From Calycina herbarum (Eukaryota; Ascomycota; Leotiomycetes; Helotiales; Pezizellaceae), in assembly GCA_001414485.1 (NCBI GenBank), contig LLEY01000014.1, forward strand, positions 558,001 to 622,000: a stretch of 64,000 bases of DNA. The letters run 5' to 3'. Each line of letters opens with the position of its first letter. The first letter of the stretch is position 1. Of the stretch, positions 23,073-34,867 are shown piece by piece. The notes beneath the pieces are model-generated. The model was not told where the DNA came from, searched no databases, and saw only the letters and a program-made list of their open reading frames with translations. A program made the translations under genes and the position numbers.

Positions 23073-24653
23073 ATGTTGATTCAAAATCAAGACAACCAAA
23101 CTCCAGTAGCCATTCCTCTCCTCGTCGATGGCATTCATTATGTAACTGGCTCCCCAACCTTTCCAGTCTACTCGAACGTCCTGCAAAAAGAGCTCTATCA
23201 CGCCGCCTCAGCAGATACCAATTCAGCCACCGCAGCAGCAGAATCAGTTTCGTCTGCATTGAGATCATGGAAACGGGTACCATGGCAAGACCGTCGCGAT
23301 ATCCTCTTTCGAGCCGCCGAAATCCTCAAACAACGAGAAGTCGCGATCAAAACCGTCATGTGCGACGAAACATCATGCACTACCCCATTCGCCAATTTCC
23401 AAGTCGAGTTCACCATATCTTGCATCAAGGAAACGGCTTGTAGAATCTCGTCTATGGTAGGCGAGGTTCCTAATATGTCTTCGCCTGACACAATGGGAAT
23501 TATATTCCGTGAAGCATTGGGAGCAATTCTCCTCATCGCCCCGTGGAACGCGGCTCTCATCCTCGCGGGAAGATCTCTGGCTGCTATACTTGGTGCGGGC
23601 TGTACGGTGGTGTTCAAGGCCTCTGAGCTTTCGCCAAAGACTCATCATATGCTTGCGGATGTATTCTTCGAAGCTGGTGTGCCGAAGGGGGTGCTTAATG
23701 TTATCCAGACCAGAAGAGAAGATGCTCCCAGTGTTACAGAAACATTGATTGCTCATCCGGCTATAAGAAAGGTTGAATTCATCGGCAGTGCAGTAGTAGG
23801 ATCCAAGATTGCTGAAGTTGCTGGAAGACATTTGAAGCCTGTTTTGATGGAGATGGGTGATAAAGCTGCAGCAATTGTGTTGGAAGATGCTGATATGGAG
23901 GCATCGGCAAAGACCTGTATCCTTGGTGGTAAGTACAGACCGACACTCTTCTCTCTCGGGTTTTGATTTGGTTAGACTGATATTTCCTCAGCTTTCATGC
24001 ATCATGGGCAGATTTGCTACGGAACCGAGCGAATCATCGTCATGAAAGGCGTTGCAGAAGCTTTCATCGAGTTGTTGAAGAAAAATGCCGAGTCTTCCCA
24101 CGTTGGCTTTCCGATTACAGCTGCAATGGCGAAAGGAGCGCACGACAAACTATCGGATGCTCAACAAAAGGGGGCGAAGTTTATTCTTGGTGGACCACAA
24201 TATGCCGAGAAGAACTCGCTTATCCCCACCATCGTCACTAATGTGACAAGGGACATGACAATGTGGAATGAGGAAACATTTGGTCCCTCGGTCTCAGTTT
24301 TCATTGTCGAGAATGATCAAGAAGCCATTGATCTTGTGAATGCCACTCCGTACGGCTATTCGACCTCGATTCATACAAAAAACCTGGGTAGAGCCATGGA
24401 CATAAGCAGAGAATTGGATGTCGGGCAAGTGCAAGTAAATGCCAACACAGTATATTCTGAACGTAAGTCTGATTCTTCGCTGATGTAGTTGATTGTGCTA
24501 ATTTCTTGTCTGGCAATAGCGAATTTGCCATCTGCAGGGGCAAAACGAACAGGGTTTGGCGCGATGAATAGTCGTTGGGGGATGGAAGAGTTCATGAGAA
24601 CGAAGACGTTTGTTGCTAGCATGACCTCCCAACGGGCGTTCGCTCAACATTGA
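23073..24653 (+). CDS. Aldehyde dehydrogenase (salicylaldehyde/vanillin dehydrogenase-like)
   Basis: This is an NAD(P)-dependent aldehyde dehydrogenase oxidising an aldehyde, probably aromatic, to its acid in the cytosol. Exons are 23073-23928, 23992-24462 and 24520-24653, giving 486 residues, normal for the superfamily. The introns of 63 and 57 nt have GTAAGT donors. The start is the first ATG (23073); the frame is open slightly further upstream but without ATG. Catalytic features are the oxyanion asparagine in PWN (N159), the cofactor lysine in FKASE (K182), the general base in MEMG (E260) and the nucleophile in GQIC (C294). The usual G-G-K after the glutamate reads G-D-K (D263), an odd change near the cofactor. 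The resemblance to salicylaldehyde dehydrogenases (PNMSSPDT and APWNA blocks) is from memory. The substrate is unproven and no degradation cluster surrounds it. Confidence 0.9.
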
Positions 24654-26147
24654 ATTGAGAGAGTAGCGCGAACCAAATTACATCTTTCTTAGTTAATGAA
24701 TAAATGTCCGATTGTCAATTGCATCCAGCGTTTGAAAATGAGAAGTGCGGGAGGGAGAATGATTGCACTGAAAAGAAGTGCTTTTTGACTTGTCTAAAAT
24801 TGAAAAACACTCCTCTGGCACATCGACTTTTGTCCCTAGTGATTCTAGAAATTGATGGAGGACATGAAAGTCTCTTGGTAAAGTGCTCTCCAGTTAGTTA
24901 ACCTATTGTAAGAAACGGAATTAGCGACCTGATCCCGACCTTCTTGAATAGTTTTGATAATCGTTAGAACACGCTACCGTATTAGTTTACCAATTTGGCG
25001 GGAAACAACGCCGCTTCATAAATCGAAGACAAAATTGTGGGATTTTTTTCATTCCCCTTCTCCTAAAAGGCCGACCGCCATAAAGCCACAAGCAATTTTG
25101 CATCTCAGAAGGCAACCAACTCCTCGATTTTTCATTCGGCACTTAGCATCAGCTCTGTTGCAAGATGTCGGATATATCATCCATAATTGAACATTTCGTG
25201 ATAAAGGATCATACAGCATCGATTAAGGAATCCAGGTCGTCGTGCGAAAATGGAAATGCCCCGTCTGACTGCGCCGTAGGGCTGTGCTTGGGTTACTCGT
25301 TAGGCCAGAGTGGAGCAGCTGAACTGGAGAGAAGGACTAGGCGATGCCAGGCCTTTGAAATTCAAGGCGGAGCACGTTTTGACGATGACCACTGAGCGAT
25401 CGTCATATTGTATTTTACAATGACCCGTTGTCAATTGTGGCTGGTCAGGGTGCTCAGGAGACGCAATTGATTTCAAGGAAAGCAGCTCGCCGGCGGCCGG
25501 GATTTTGATAGGATTTGGGGTCAAACCGGTTTATAAAACGTTAAAAAGCGGCATTGAAATCGAGAGTTGACAGAAGCCGAGTGTATGAACGACTGTTGTC
25601 TAGTAATAGCGAGATGGCCGACATCTTCCTGATTATTCACAATTGTGTTGCAGATTTAGAAGAAGATATAAAAATGATAGAAATGTTGGTTATTGTAACG
25701 ATAAAAGTGGAATGATTCTCGGCTGCCGCTTTTCACCCCCTCGTAAAAGCTGTTGTTTAACTGGCTGTGAGTGGCTGAGAGAGTGTCAATTTCAGCCCTC
25801 GCTTAGTGGCGTATCTGCGCGATTGCTTGTTTCCCTTGTTTCAAGGAAATCTGGGGGCGCAAGCTGCTGGCAAGTTGAGATGACGGTGGGTGGCACGGTT
25901 CTTGGCGTGACAATCGGATTAAATAGCATCGCGTCTTCTCGCTTCGTTTTTCTCTTTGTCTGTTCTTCTTGATATTTATCGACGTGTCAGTGAATCACTC
26001 AAGTCGATTTCCTGACTCTTAATACAGCACGAATTACGAATTCCAGTGGTTTTCAATAACCACTCTCCCTCCCTTACAACAATCCATCCTTCTGGATAGT
26101 TGGCAATCCTCAAACCACCTACACAATACCCCCAAACCTCTACCACA
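24654..26147. other. Intergenic, no supported gene
   Basis: About 1.5 kb of normal composition. Small frames (for example 76 codons from 25165) show no recognisable motif or splice support. The end nearest 26147 is a plausible promoter with pyrimidine-rich leader sequence for the next gene. I see nothing else in it. Confidence 0.5.
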
Positions 26148-26715
26148 ATGTCTGCCGTTGATAGACTCCTCACGATACTCCTCTGGGCCATCGCTATTGG
26201 ACTCAGTGAAGCCGCAAGTGTTGTCAAGAAGAAGAAGAAGAAGATTAGCGTGGGTGCCATTGTCGCAATCATAGTTATTGTGGTAATTGTTATGTAAGTT
26301 TTTGTCTCCCGCTCTGTTGGAATACATGCGCCTAGCTGGCCTATCCATGTAGCCCTCAAAAGCCAAATCCTGACTGTATTATAGCATCGTCGTCTGCCTC
26401 GTCCTCCTCCTCCTCAGACGTAGAAAGGCCAAGGCCAACAAAGTCGCGAATATCAGTCAACCACCTCTTGGAGCTCCTTCTGGGGGCGGTGAAGGCTATC
26501 CAATGGCGCCAGGATCTCAAGGGCAAGGAAAATATGAGCCAGTTCACCAGAACAATCCTCCTCAAGAATACCAACAACAAACGAATTACGGAGCACCTCC
26601 ACCACAACCCTACGGAGCTCCACCTCAACAACAAGGTTATGGTCAAGGCCCTCCCGCTTCCTACCCAGGCGGACCACCAGCACATGGAGCTGCGAACGAT
26701 TACTATAAACCATAA
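26148..26715 (+). CDS. Small single-pass membrane protein with Pro/Gln/Gly-rich tail
   Basis: Exons 26148-26293 and 26385-26715 give 158 residues. The intron (26294-26384) has a GTAAGT donor and TATAG acceptor and restores one continuous frame through a hydrophobic helix. Layout: a signal-peptide-like hydrophobic N-terminus (LLTILLWAIAIGLSEAA), a run of six lysines coded by AAG triplets, a very hydrophobic span of about 25 residues, an arginine/lysine stop-transfer stretch (RRRKAK), then a tail rich in Pro, Gln, Gly and Tyr (repeated YGAPP). The topology suggests a type I plasma- or endomembrane protein with a disordered cytosolic tail. It resembles RCR-type fungal proteins in layout, but I see no clear PPxY motif, so I assign no family. 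The start ATG follows CACA. Confidence 0.75.
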
Positions 26716-27227
26716 TCCGATTTGATATCCCGATGACGTAGGGGACGATAATTGGACGATTTTCGACGACTGAATGACTTCTTGGTGGAATTGATATGCT
26801 GAGTTAATGAAAGGTGTTGGATCGATTTTGATTGGGGGCGTTCAAGCGATATTTAATTCTGGGGAGTGACTATGGATACAAATACCAGTCTGCATTGTAA
26901 GATGACGAGTGGGGAATACGAGACCATTTTGCACGAAAGATTTCTTCTTCATCACGTTTCTTATCCCCATTGTCTTCGTGCCTTGGGAACAGCCTTGCCA
27001 AGTTACCCCCATATGCTGCAAATTTACTTGTCTTCTCCTTCTTTTCTTTTAATATGAGTTTCTGAATACTCTATCCCTTCCCTCCTTCCCTACACTATTA
27101 GGGAGGCCGGAATGAGCTGAGCAATAAAAGCGGCTGGCTCTTCCCCCGCCCTTGCCAAGCGAAAGCTACCCCGCAAGCACACCCCACGACAGTTAGAAAA
27201 CCCCCAACTCTATATTTCAAAGCCAAA
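26716..27227. other. Intergenic between membrane protein and HET gene
   Basis: 3' untranslated sequence of the membrane protein gene and the promoter of the HET gene. Pyrimidine-rich tracts occur at 27035-27100. No gene is supported. Confidence 0.5.
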
Positions 27228-29636
27228 ATGTTCTGCGTTCACTGCAAAATTATCGATCTATCCCGAATATCCTTCGAGGTCAGCGTCAATCATAATGGGC
27301 ATGGCATCCTCCATTTATTCCTCGGTCGTCATTCCACAATCCAAACCCGAGCAGCGGCAGGATGTCCGACTTGTAAATCCATCCTCGCATGCTGCGATTC
27401 CAACACATCTAGCGTGGTAGAAGATGTCAAAGATAGGTGTGGATTGCGCGGCGATTACGGTGTTAGTATCCATATTGAGAATGTGCAACCACGTCTCTAT
27501 GTTCTGCTCGGTGACCCACCTAGTATGGAGGCAATAAATGAGAATGCTTCTCAGAGGAGAGCGAATTTCATGAGTTATTGTGGTTTCCACATCTTTTCGA
27601 CTACGGATATGACGGGATCTGAGGATCGAGGGAGACTTTTTGATCCTAAACTTGTTGATAAGGAGTTGGTCAAATCATGGATTGCAAGATGCGACGGTTC
27701 GCATGGCGGGGAATGTAAAGGCAATGAGGGGATGATGCGGAACTTGATGAGTTCTTCACCTCCCCCATCGCTCAGCTTCATTGATGTCAAAACAGAGTGT
27801 ATTGTTACTCCCAACTCAGATGTTACATATGTTGCACTCAGCTATGTATGGGGTCAAGTTCCAAGCATAATGTCACTCAGAGAAAATATTGACATGTTGA
27901 AACAACCTGGAAGTCTTTCACTGGGGTCTCCGAATATTGTTCCGCAGACAATCAGGGATTCGATGAAGCTGTGTTCGCTTATCGACCAACGATACCTATG
28001 GGTTGACCGACTTTGCATCGTGCAAGACGACTTTGAGCATAAAATGAAGAGCATAGATGCGATGGCATGGGTTTACGCGCAAGCTACTCTGACCATCGTC
28101 GCTGCACAGGGGACCCATGCAGATTTCGGACTTCCTGGAATTGGTGAGCAACATATTGAAGCTCGAAAAAAGCATATCCTACCATTCTTCTCAGGTCCAA
28201 TGCTTAAGGGTTCATTATGGCTACACAAAACAGCTCAATTGCACAGAACACCGTGGGCGAAAAGGGGTTGGACTCTGCAAGAAAATGTGTTCTCAAGACG
28301 ATTGTTGATAATGGACGAAATTATCACCTGGAGATGTTCGTCATCAACCTGGATTGAAGGACTAGAGTCTCTTGCGGAGCGTCAGGAGATTGAGCCTGCA
28401 CCATTGACCAAAGCGAAAAAGACCTATCTGGAAACTAAATTATTGGTACCCGACTGGCCTTCACTTCTCGATTTCGGAACTATTGTTGAGGGTTTCAATA
28501 CCCGCACGCTTACTTTCGATTCTGATACACTTAATGCTTTTACTGGAACTCTGAAAGCGATGACCCCCGCTTTCCCCGCCGGGTTCTACGCTGGGCTTCC
28601 AGAATTTTACTTTGATATCGCACTGCTCTGGCAAGCCCACCGAGGTCTACGGCAACGGTTCACAACTGAAGTTGAGTTGGACGAAAACAATTTCCCTAGC
28701 TGGTCCTGGGCTGGATGGACAGGGAACCTGAGACTTGATACCTGGGGTTCATGTTTCGATGCGGAGGTAAGAGATGATAAGTTCCCAGTCAAGATTTCAA
28801 ACTTGGTGGAATGGTATAAAGATCCTTCATACAGACAACAAATCGATAACTCATACCACATCTCACGAGAAAAGTTTCATAATGCCTCACCAGAAACACC
28901 ACCACCCCCAGGATGGGAATACCACAAGGAAGAGGAGGCTGTGAATATAAATTGGAAATCGCATTTCACGTCACTGCCACCAGAATTGTTGGAGTCCTAC
29001 GTAAATGGGAAGATTACGAAAATATACTACACATACCCTCTCCTCTCCACAACCAAGAAGTTCAACTACCCAATCTTCTCGACCAAACCACCTGCTGCTC
29101 CCACACAAACTCATAGCCCCAAATCTCACTTCCTATACTTCAAAACCTCACACGCATACTTCAATTTCCTCTCAACCTCAGAAAGCGACCCACCATCCCG
29201 CCTCCGCGAAGCCAAAGATCCAAAAACAGGAGAGGTAAACTACGTCCAAGATCTCGCAATCCTCCACCCCCTTACCTCCAAATGGGCAGGTCAAATCCGC
29301 ATCACCGTATCCGAAAAGGAATATCCCGATCCGTTAAGAAAGTATGAGAATTGTGAATTGATTGTGATCTCAAAAGGGGAGACGCCGATGGTGGGGAATG
29401 GTGTGGATAGACATTCTTTCAAGGAGGTCTCCGATAAGAAAATGAGAGAGGTTATTATGAGAGAGGAGAGAGTGGGGGATGTGGTGAAGGTTGAGGAGGT
29501 TTATCGGTTTTATTTTGTGCTCTGGGTTGTGAGGGGGAGGGGTGGGGTTGCTTATCGGAGGGGATTGGGGAGGGTGTGGGAGAGGGCTTGGGAAGGGGGA
29601 GAAGAGGTTGGGGATGTTGAGGTTGTTTTGGGGTAG
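27228..29636 (+). CDS. HET-domain protein (heterokaryon incompatibility family)
   Basis: This is a single exon of 802 residues starting at the ATG after CCAAA. The HET domain core is clear: ALSYVWG from about residue 203, RYLWVDRLCIVQDD at 255-268 and GWTLQE near 346-351. These are the three conserved HET blocks, here with small deviations (DRLCI for the usual DALCI, V for D in the CIDQ block). A CxxC pair opens the protein (residues 3-6). The C-terminal half has a WSWAGW motif common in this family, then a basic and glycine-rich end. HET proteins trigger cell death on recognition of non-self in fungal fusion. The partner of this one cannot be told. It lies about 5.2 kb from the RIP block, as variable genes often do. 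No intron is needed. Confidence 0.93.
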   Translation: MFCVHCKIIDLSRISFEVSVNHNGHGILHLFLGRHSTIQTRAAAGCPTCKSILACCDSNTSSVVEDVKDRCGLRGDYGVSIHIENVQPRLYVLLGDPPSMEAINENASQRRANFMSYCGFHIFSTTDMTGSEDRGRLFDPKLVDKELVKSWIARCDGSHGGECKGNEGMMRNLMSSSPPPSLSFIDVKTECIVTPNSDVTYVALSYVWGQVPSIMSLRENIDMLKQPGSLSLGSPNIVPQTIRDSMKLCSLIDQRYLWVDRLCIVQDDFEHKMKSIDAMAWVYAQATLTIVAAQGTHADFGLPGIGEQHIEARKKHILPFFSGPMLKGSLWLHKTAQLHRTPWAKRGWTLQENVFSRRLLIMDEIITWRCSSSTWIEGLESLAERQEIEPAPLTKAKKTYLETKLLVPDWPSLLDFGTIVEGFNTRTLTFDSDTLNAFTGTLKAMTPAFPAGFYAGLPEFYFDIALLWQAHRGLRQRFTTEVELDENNFPSWSWAGWTGNLRLDTWGSCFDAEVRDDKFPVKISNLVEWYKDPSYRQQIDNSYHISREKFHNASPETPPPPGWEYHKEEEAVNINWKSHFTSLPPELLESYVNGKITKIYYTYPLLSTTKKFNYPIFSTKPPAAPTQTHSPKSHFLYFKTSHAYFNFLSTSESDPPSRLREAKDPKTGEVNYVQDLAILHPLTSKWAGQIRITVSEKEYPDPLRKYENCELIVISKGETPMVGNGVDRHSFKEVSDKKMREVIMREERVGDVVKVEEVYRFYFVLWVVRGRGGVAYRRGLGRVWERAWEGGEEVGDVEVVLG

Positions 29637-31028
29637 TGAGTTGACCAAAGAATCATCAAGGGGGTATCCGGGTTCCTCACTACTTTCTTAACTATCATAT
29701 CAAATTGTTCTGCCTTTGTGGGATAATTGATTGATTATCCAAGTCTTTCTAGGACAACGAGCACAACACTAAACCAGTTGCGATAAGTAAGTTGACTAAC
29801 TTTTTCAAAAATAAGTTCTTGTAGATCATCGTAGAGTAAGAACAATTGTGAGGTCTCAATCGCCACTTTTGCTTTCCACGTCGAGGCGCTGTCAAAGCCC
29901 ATGGGGCTTGTGTAACGGTGGTATTGACACGGGATGAAGACCTACACCACTTCATGCAGGCAAACTCGGCCCCCCGCATACCAAGAATGCATCCGCAACG
30001 CGTAGTGTTGAGTATCGAAATTCAGAGCCGCGTAGATCGTGAGACAGGAAGCGAGTTCATATTGAGGAGTCGCAGATCGTAATGGTCTCCGAAGCCAGAT
30101 CGCGTCCTCAATATTCAATTCCCCACCACCCGCGATTCGTTTTCGACGACGACAGAGTATATATATATAGGAGGGCGAGGGAAGTGGTTATACTCTAGGG
30201 GAGTTGAGGAAGGCACGACCTCTCGACTTCTCGACCCCTCGACCTTCATCCTACGAACAAGCGTACTTGGCATGGGTTTGCATCGTGATTGTGATCATGT
30301 AGATCGCGGTCGACCTACTGCCAACACCCCACGCATTGCATGCATTGCAGGATCGGCTGCCGTAGAAAATCGTCCCCTCATTCCCCTTCGCATCCCTTAT
30401 CATTCCTTCAAACAATTGCTTCGTACTCGAAATCTCCGTATGATCTTTTGGCTGCCGAAAATTCTTTTCCCTTGAACCTTCAAAGTTATATCTTTTCACT
30501 TTCTCCAATAACCCGGTCTTTCAAGGTATCTATCTCCAGGTTCCTCTTTCAAGCGAAAACGACCTCTTTTCTATTCAGTCATTGGATGGCCAGTCAAGCG
30601 ACTCGATGATATATGCGTCTGAGAGAGCTTCAAGTACAAAGGGATGTCCTCATGGACGAGAAGCAACAAACGGGTGTGCACACTCTTCGTGAGCTTTGCA
30701 CACTCCATTCCTCCATCGCTTCTGGATTTTCGTGACAACTTAGAATATTATGCGAGAACGTTTAGAAGAATGGAGAGTCAGAGTTTCTCATTCTTCTAAA
30801 CCTTCTCGGACAATTCAAGTAATTAGCCAACGTGGACTCTTCCCAAGAGTGGGCCGTACCTCCTGTGCGTGTACGGCAGGGTAAGGACAAGCATATCGAG
30901 ATCCAGTCATCCAGTCCAGACATCGCACCCTTCTCTCGCCAAATTGGGAATGACTCACTTGCACCAATACATTTAAAACATCATCGGAATTCATCATTTA
31001 ACAAGGCATCCCAAACAAAAAAAGAACA
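29637..31028. other. Intergenic, no supported gene
   Basis: About 1.4 kb. It contains a TATATATATATA stretch near 30158-30170 and pyrimidine-rich tracts. Frames of 60-89 codons overlap each other on both strands without recognisable content. The last ~150 bases before 31029 are probably the leader of the aminotransferase (AACAAGGC...AAAAAAGAACA before the ATG). Confidence 0.5.
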
Positions 31029-32403
31029 ATGGCTTCCATTTTCGAATCAGCGGAATACATCGTCCCGGATCAGATATTTGATGTCACGGACAAATACCTA
31101 GCCGATACTCATCCCAACAAAGTCATTCTTGCACAAGGAACTTATCGAGATGGCCATGGAAAACCCTGGATCATGCCATCTGTTAAAATGGCGAAGGAAA
31201 CAATGGCAGATTGTGGGCACGAGTACTTGCCAATGGCTGGATTGAAGAGTTTCCGTGACAAAGCTGTTGAACTGGTATTTCACGACACCAAGGCAATTCA
31301 AGAAAACAGGGTGAGTTCACTTTTCCAAAGAAATAACTGAACTGCTAACACTTCAAAGATTGCATCTTGTCAATCGCTATCTGGAACTGGTGCTCTTCTC
31401 CTTGCTGGCATGGCGATAAGAAAAGGAAGCCCCGATACCAAGACCGTTCTGGTCACAGACCCGACTTGGGGAAATCACGAATTATTGTTCGAGACCATCG
31501 GGTTTCAAGTCAAGAAATTGCCATACTACAAAGATGGAGCTTTCGATTTTGAAAGTTATCTAACAGCTCTCAAGGCGGCTGATTCTGGCTCAGTCATAAT
31601 TCTTCATTCATGTGCACACAACCCGACTGGCTGTGATCCTTTGAGAGACCAGTGGAAGGAAATCGCTACAGTCATCAAGGAGAAATCTCTCTTTCCAATT
31701 CTCGATTCGGCTTATTTGGGATTCAATTCTGGATTTATCGACGAAGATGCATGGGTGATTCGTTACCTGGTCGATGAATTGGGACTTGAGGTCTCAGTTT
31801 GCATGTCATTTGCAAAGAGCATGGGGCTTTACGGTAGGCATTGTCCTATTTTGTACCTACCAGACCACTCGAACTAATAATTGGAACAGGTGAACGGATT
31901 GGACTCGTTACATTCGTTTCCAGCTCCGCCGACACCAACCGAATAGTCAATTCAATTCTAGAAAACTGCCAGCGTGTGACAGTTGCTAGCCCGCCATTAT
32001 ATGGCGCGATGGTGGCTGGAACTGTTCTAAACACCCCCAAAATCGCGAAACAATGGGCGGCTGATTTAGTCACCATGTCGAACCGTATCAAAGCAATGAG
32101 ACAGCGTCTCTACTCTGAGTTGTCACGACTTAGTACACCAGCACCTCCTCCGCGGAAAGATTGGTCACATATTTCAAGTCAAACTGGGATGTTTGGATAC
32201 ACTGGAATTACCCCCAAGCAAATTGAGTATCTTCAAGGTTTGTTATATTCTTTAATCCAAACGAAGTTCTCTAATGTTTTACTATAGAAGAGTGGCATAT
32301 TTATATGGCCGACACTTCACGAATTTCAATCGCCGGGTTGAACGAGGGGAATGTGGAGTACTTTGCAAGGGCCATTGATCAAACGGTGAGATCAATTGAT
32401 TAG
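31029..32403 (+). CDS. Aspartate aminotransferase
   Basis: A pyridoxal-phosphate fold type I transaminase interconverting aspartate/2-oxoglutarate and oxaloacetate/glutamate. Exons are 31029-31310, 31359-31833, 31890-32237 and 32288-32403, giving 406 residues, the expected length. All three introns are 48-56 nt with GT-AG ends, and joining them gives one frame. Visible active-site residues are N182 (AHNPTG), D210 and Y213 (DSAYLGF) and the Schiff-base lysine K247 (SFAKSMGLYGER). The N-D-Y-K spacing matches the animal cytosolic enzyme (194/222/225/258). The C-terminus keeps the SRISIAGLN block that contains the substrate-binding arginine. No mitochondrial presequence is visible, so a cytosolic or peroxisomal form is likely. 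The usual DSAYQGF is DSAYLGF here, a small oddity. It is probably a second, non-housekeeping paralogue, but that is inference. Confidence 0.93.
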
Positions 32404-32417
32404 TATTATTTTGTTTC

Positions 32418-33392
32418 CTATAAATGAATATCCTCAAGCAACTCCATCAATGCATCAGTCTCTCGGATATTTCCCTTGGTATAATTCACCAATTCAGCCT
32501 TCTTGTCCTTCATAGTTTGTTCTGCCCTCTCCAGTTTATCTTCCAAACCCTCAATGACTTTGGTATCCTCCTTCATCGTCTTAAAAAACTCCTTCCAAGT
32601 ATCATATCCCCTTTTCTCAACCTCCTCGTATAGTCGATTCTTGAATGCCTCATCGCTAAAAAGCTTCCCTTGGAATTTTCCATAATACTCCCGCTTTTCC
32701 TTTTCAAGCTTTCTTTGCGCACCAGTCTTCGTCTTCCGCTTCCCCCCTGCAGCCTTTTCCGCTGCTTTTTCCGCTGCTTTTTCCATTCTCTCCTCGTCAG
32801 ATCCAGCACAACTCAATCCTGCAGCCGAATGACTAAATCCTCCCCCTACTTGTATATAACAAAGCGCTATACGACTTGCCATGATCTCTGCAAAAGATGC
32901 ATCACAAGGATAGGCGACGTAATTCAAGATATATTGCTGTATCGTATACTCCTGGAATTAGTAAAAACAGATCGCATGTACAAGATTCATAAGGTAGTTG
33001 GAGGAATGATGGGTAATGTGTTGTTTGAGCCGCTTATTTCCATGAGTAGCATAGCCTATCTCAGACAGAGGTCGTTCAAGTGGTATGTTCCGAGGTAGAT
33101 TTCGGATTCGCTTTTCTACCTCTCGAATGAGTAGACGGCAATTTCCGGGGTGCTGTGTACCAGTAAGATATCTTCTCCATCCGTTGGGGTAATTGATTTC
33201 CTTTCCAGCTTTGGTTCCAGGTTTAATTGGCGAGATTTGCTTGTCGATAATCTCTGCATAGGCTCTCGATTGTGGATCATCTTTCTTATTAACGCCTCTC
33301 TCGTAAAGTCTGACCTGGTTTAGAATTCGTGCAAGTGTGCTTGGAGTTGGTGATTTTCCATGCTCATCAGCTAGGAAGTTCCCATAGATACA
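32418..33392 (-). pseudogene. Unrecognised gene or 3' continuation of the 33393-34461 gene, broken
   Basis: On the minus strand the frame of the upstream gene continues directly after its TAA stop and stays open for about 120 codons (33392 to about 32950). It then passes a TTTTTACTAATTCCAG acceptor-like site and continues to a stop at 32418. The last part, from an ATG at 32882, would encode 154 residues with Ala/Lys-rich repeats (EKAAEKAAEKAAG) and a charged coiled-coil end. That end (KEKREYYGK and RGYDT-KEFF blocks) is paralogous to the end of the broken gene at 38900-39568 on the opposite strand. I recognise no domain. It could be a separate short gene (32418-32882), or the tail of one long gene cut by a nonsense change. 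Confidence 0.45.
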
Positions 33393-34461
33393 TTATTTAT
33401 CGTCAAGTCCGGCTAATCTCAGTTTGTCAAGCTCCCCTTTTAACGCCCCGGAGTGATAAGCGAAAGGAACATCTCCAGAAACGAGGTATTTTAAAACGTT
33501 TGGGCTCCATCCAATCATCATAAACCAGAGAATGTTAACTACATCTTTAAATGTAGCAACAGGGCTCTCCTTGCGCTTTTGTACCCAGGAATTGCAAGGG
33601 AAATGGTCCAGTTCCAAGCAAGTTACATACTAAGGAGTAAATACTGGTGGCCTCAATCATAGCTCGGGAATGACTCTCGTACACCGATTCTTCCATGGGT
33701 TCGTCCTCATCAACATCTCCTCCTCTCTCAATTTCCCTTTCTTCCCTAGTCATTTGCCGGATTGATTCCTCGAATATGGTGTTTTGAGCTGGAATGATTC
33801 TAGCTGAGACATTCTGTGGGTTGATTTCGATATCTTCAGGTACTGATGAAGGTGGTGTTTGCATCCTAGATGCTGGCATTTGAGCTCTTTGGAAAGTAGG
33901 TCGAGGATTTACAGTTGACGGATTAGGGCGTGCTGGAATTCGATGACTCCTTCTAACCATTTGATGTGAGATGGGCTGTGGTTTTGAAGATACATTAGGG
34001 CGAGATTGAGAGTTGCTGGCTGGTGTGGAAAGTACATTTGACTGAGAATGAGAGCGGCGGGCTGGTGTAGCTACATTTTGGTGATTGTTACGAGCTTCTC
34101 TTCTCTCCAGAAAAGCCATCCTCGCATCTTTTGCTGCATCAGAATCCCTAAACTCCCTATTCCATAAATTTCCATAGCTCCAATCCCATCGCGTAATGTT
34201 TCCCCGATAGTACTCTTGACAATACTCTGCAGTCAACCAATCTACAATGGGGGCTCCTCCAACTGACTCAGTCCAATACTCTACAATATACCACAGTTTC
34301 TCCTCTTGACCGTCCGCGGAATCTTGGACTTTCTTATGCCAAATCTTAAAAAGAGGAAGGACTTCTCTTCCGTTGACCGAGATCTTGGTTCCTTTGGGAG
34401 TCCTGGGCGTGAACTCAAAAACGTAAGCCGTGTCGCTGGGATCAAATGGTGGGTGATTCAT
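33393..34461 (-). CDS. Hypothetical protein, low-complexity centre
   Basis: Exons 34461-33631 and 33575-33393 give 337 residues. The 55-nt intron (33576-33630) has a GTATGT donor and AAAAG acceptor and keeps phase 0. The N-terminal ~110 residues look folded (W-Y-I-V-E-Y-W and W-D-W-S-Y-G blocks). A disordered stretch follows with S/N/P/R-rich imperfect repeats (SQS, RPN, PQP), then an acidic part and a short globular end. No family recognised. The start is the ATG at 34461; the frame is open further upstream without an ATG. After the TAA the frame stays open for long, so the annotated end may be a recent nonsense change (CAA to TAA would be a RIP-type transition). It is divergently arranged with the coiled-coil gene at 34868. 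Confidence 0.65.
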
Positions 34462-34867
34462 GATGACAAGAATGAAGATCGAGCTGCCGAAAACTCGCGA
34501 TGAGAAAATATGAGAGTATTCGTGAGATGTGACCGAAGAAATGTAGTAGAAATGGAACACTTGATTTGAATGAAAGCCGCGTAGGAGAATTAGTGTAGTT
34601 CAATGAACGAGAAACTGTGAAGAATTGGGGTTGACGAGGCTGTAAAAACGGCGGTGCGGGTTCAGACTAGATCGCGTCACGTCGTCGTCGCGACTTTGAA
34701 GCTTCGCGACAATCCCCCCCTTTTCTCCAGCACGACGAACACCACCTCTCACTAGAATCTCACCACGTTTTCACTACATTCTCATGGTCACGACCTCGTC
34801 TTTTTCCGCTCTTCTTCATCAATTACCATCCGAAATCGTACTTTTTCAAGTACGTCAAACCGTCAAG
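34462..34867. promoter_or_regulatory. Divergent promoter between two unrecognised genes
   Basis: About 400 bp between the ATG at 34461 (minus) and the ATG at 34868 (plus). It contains a GTCGTCGTCG stretch at 34682-34691 and CT-rich leader sequence. No specific factor site can be assigned. An alternative ATG for the plus-strand gene lies at 34784. Confidence 0.4.

Noticed and set aside
25165..25395. 76-codon ATG frame in the gap before the small membrane protein gene
   Set aside because: No recognisable features and no supporting splice or codon evidence.
30251..30997. Several 60-89 codon frames on both strands upstream of the aminotransferase
   Set aside because: They overlap each other, have no motif and sit in a likely promoter region.
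23073..32403. Aldehyde dehydrogenase, HET gene and aminotransferase as a metabolic cluster
   Set aside because: No synthase, transporter, oxygenase or regulator nearby and large gaps between them; simple neighbours.
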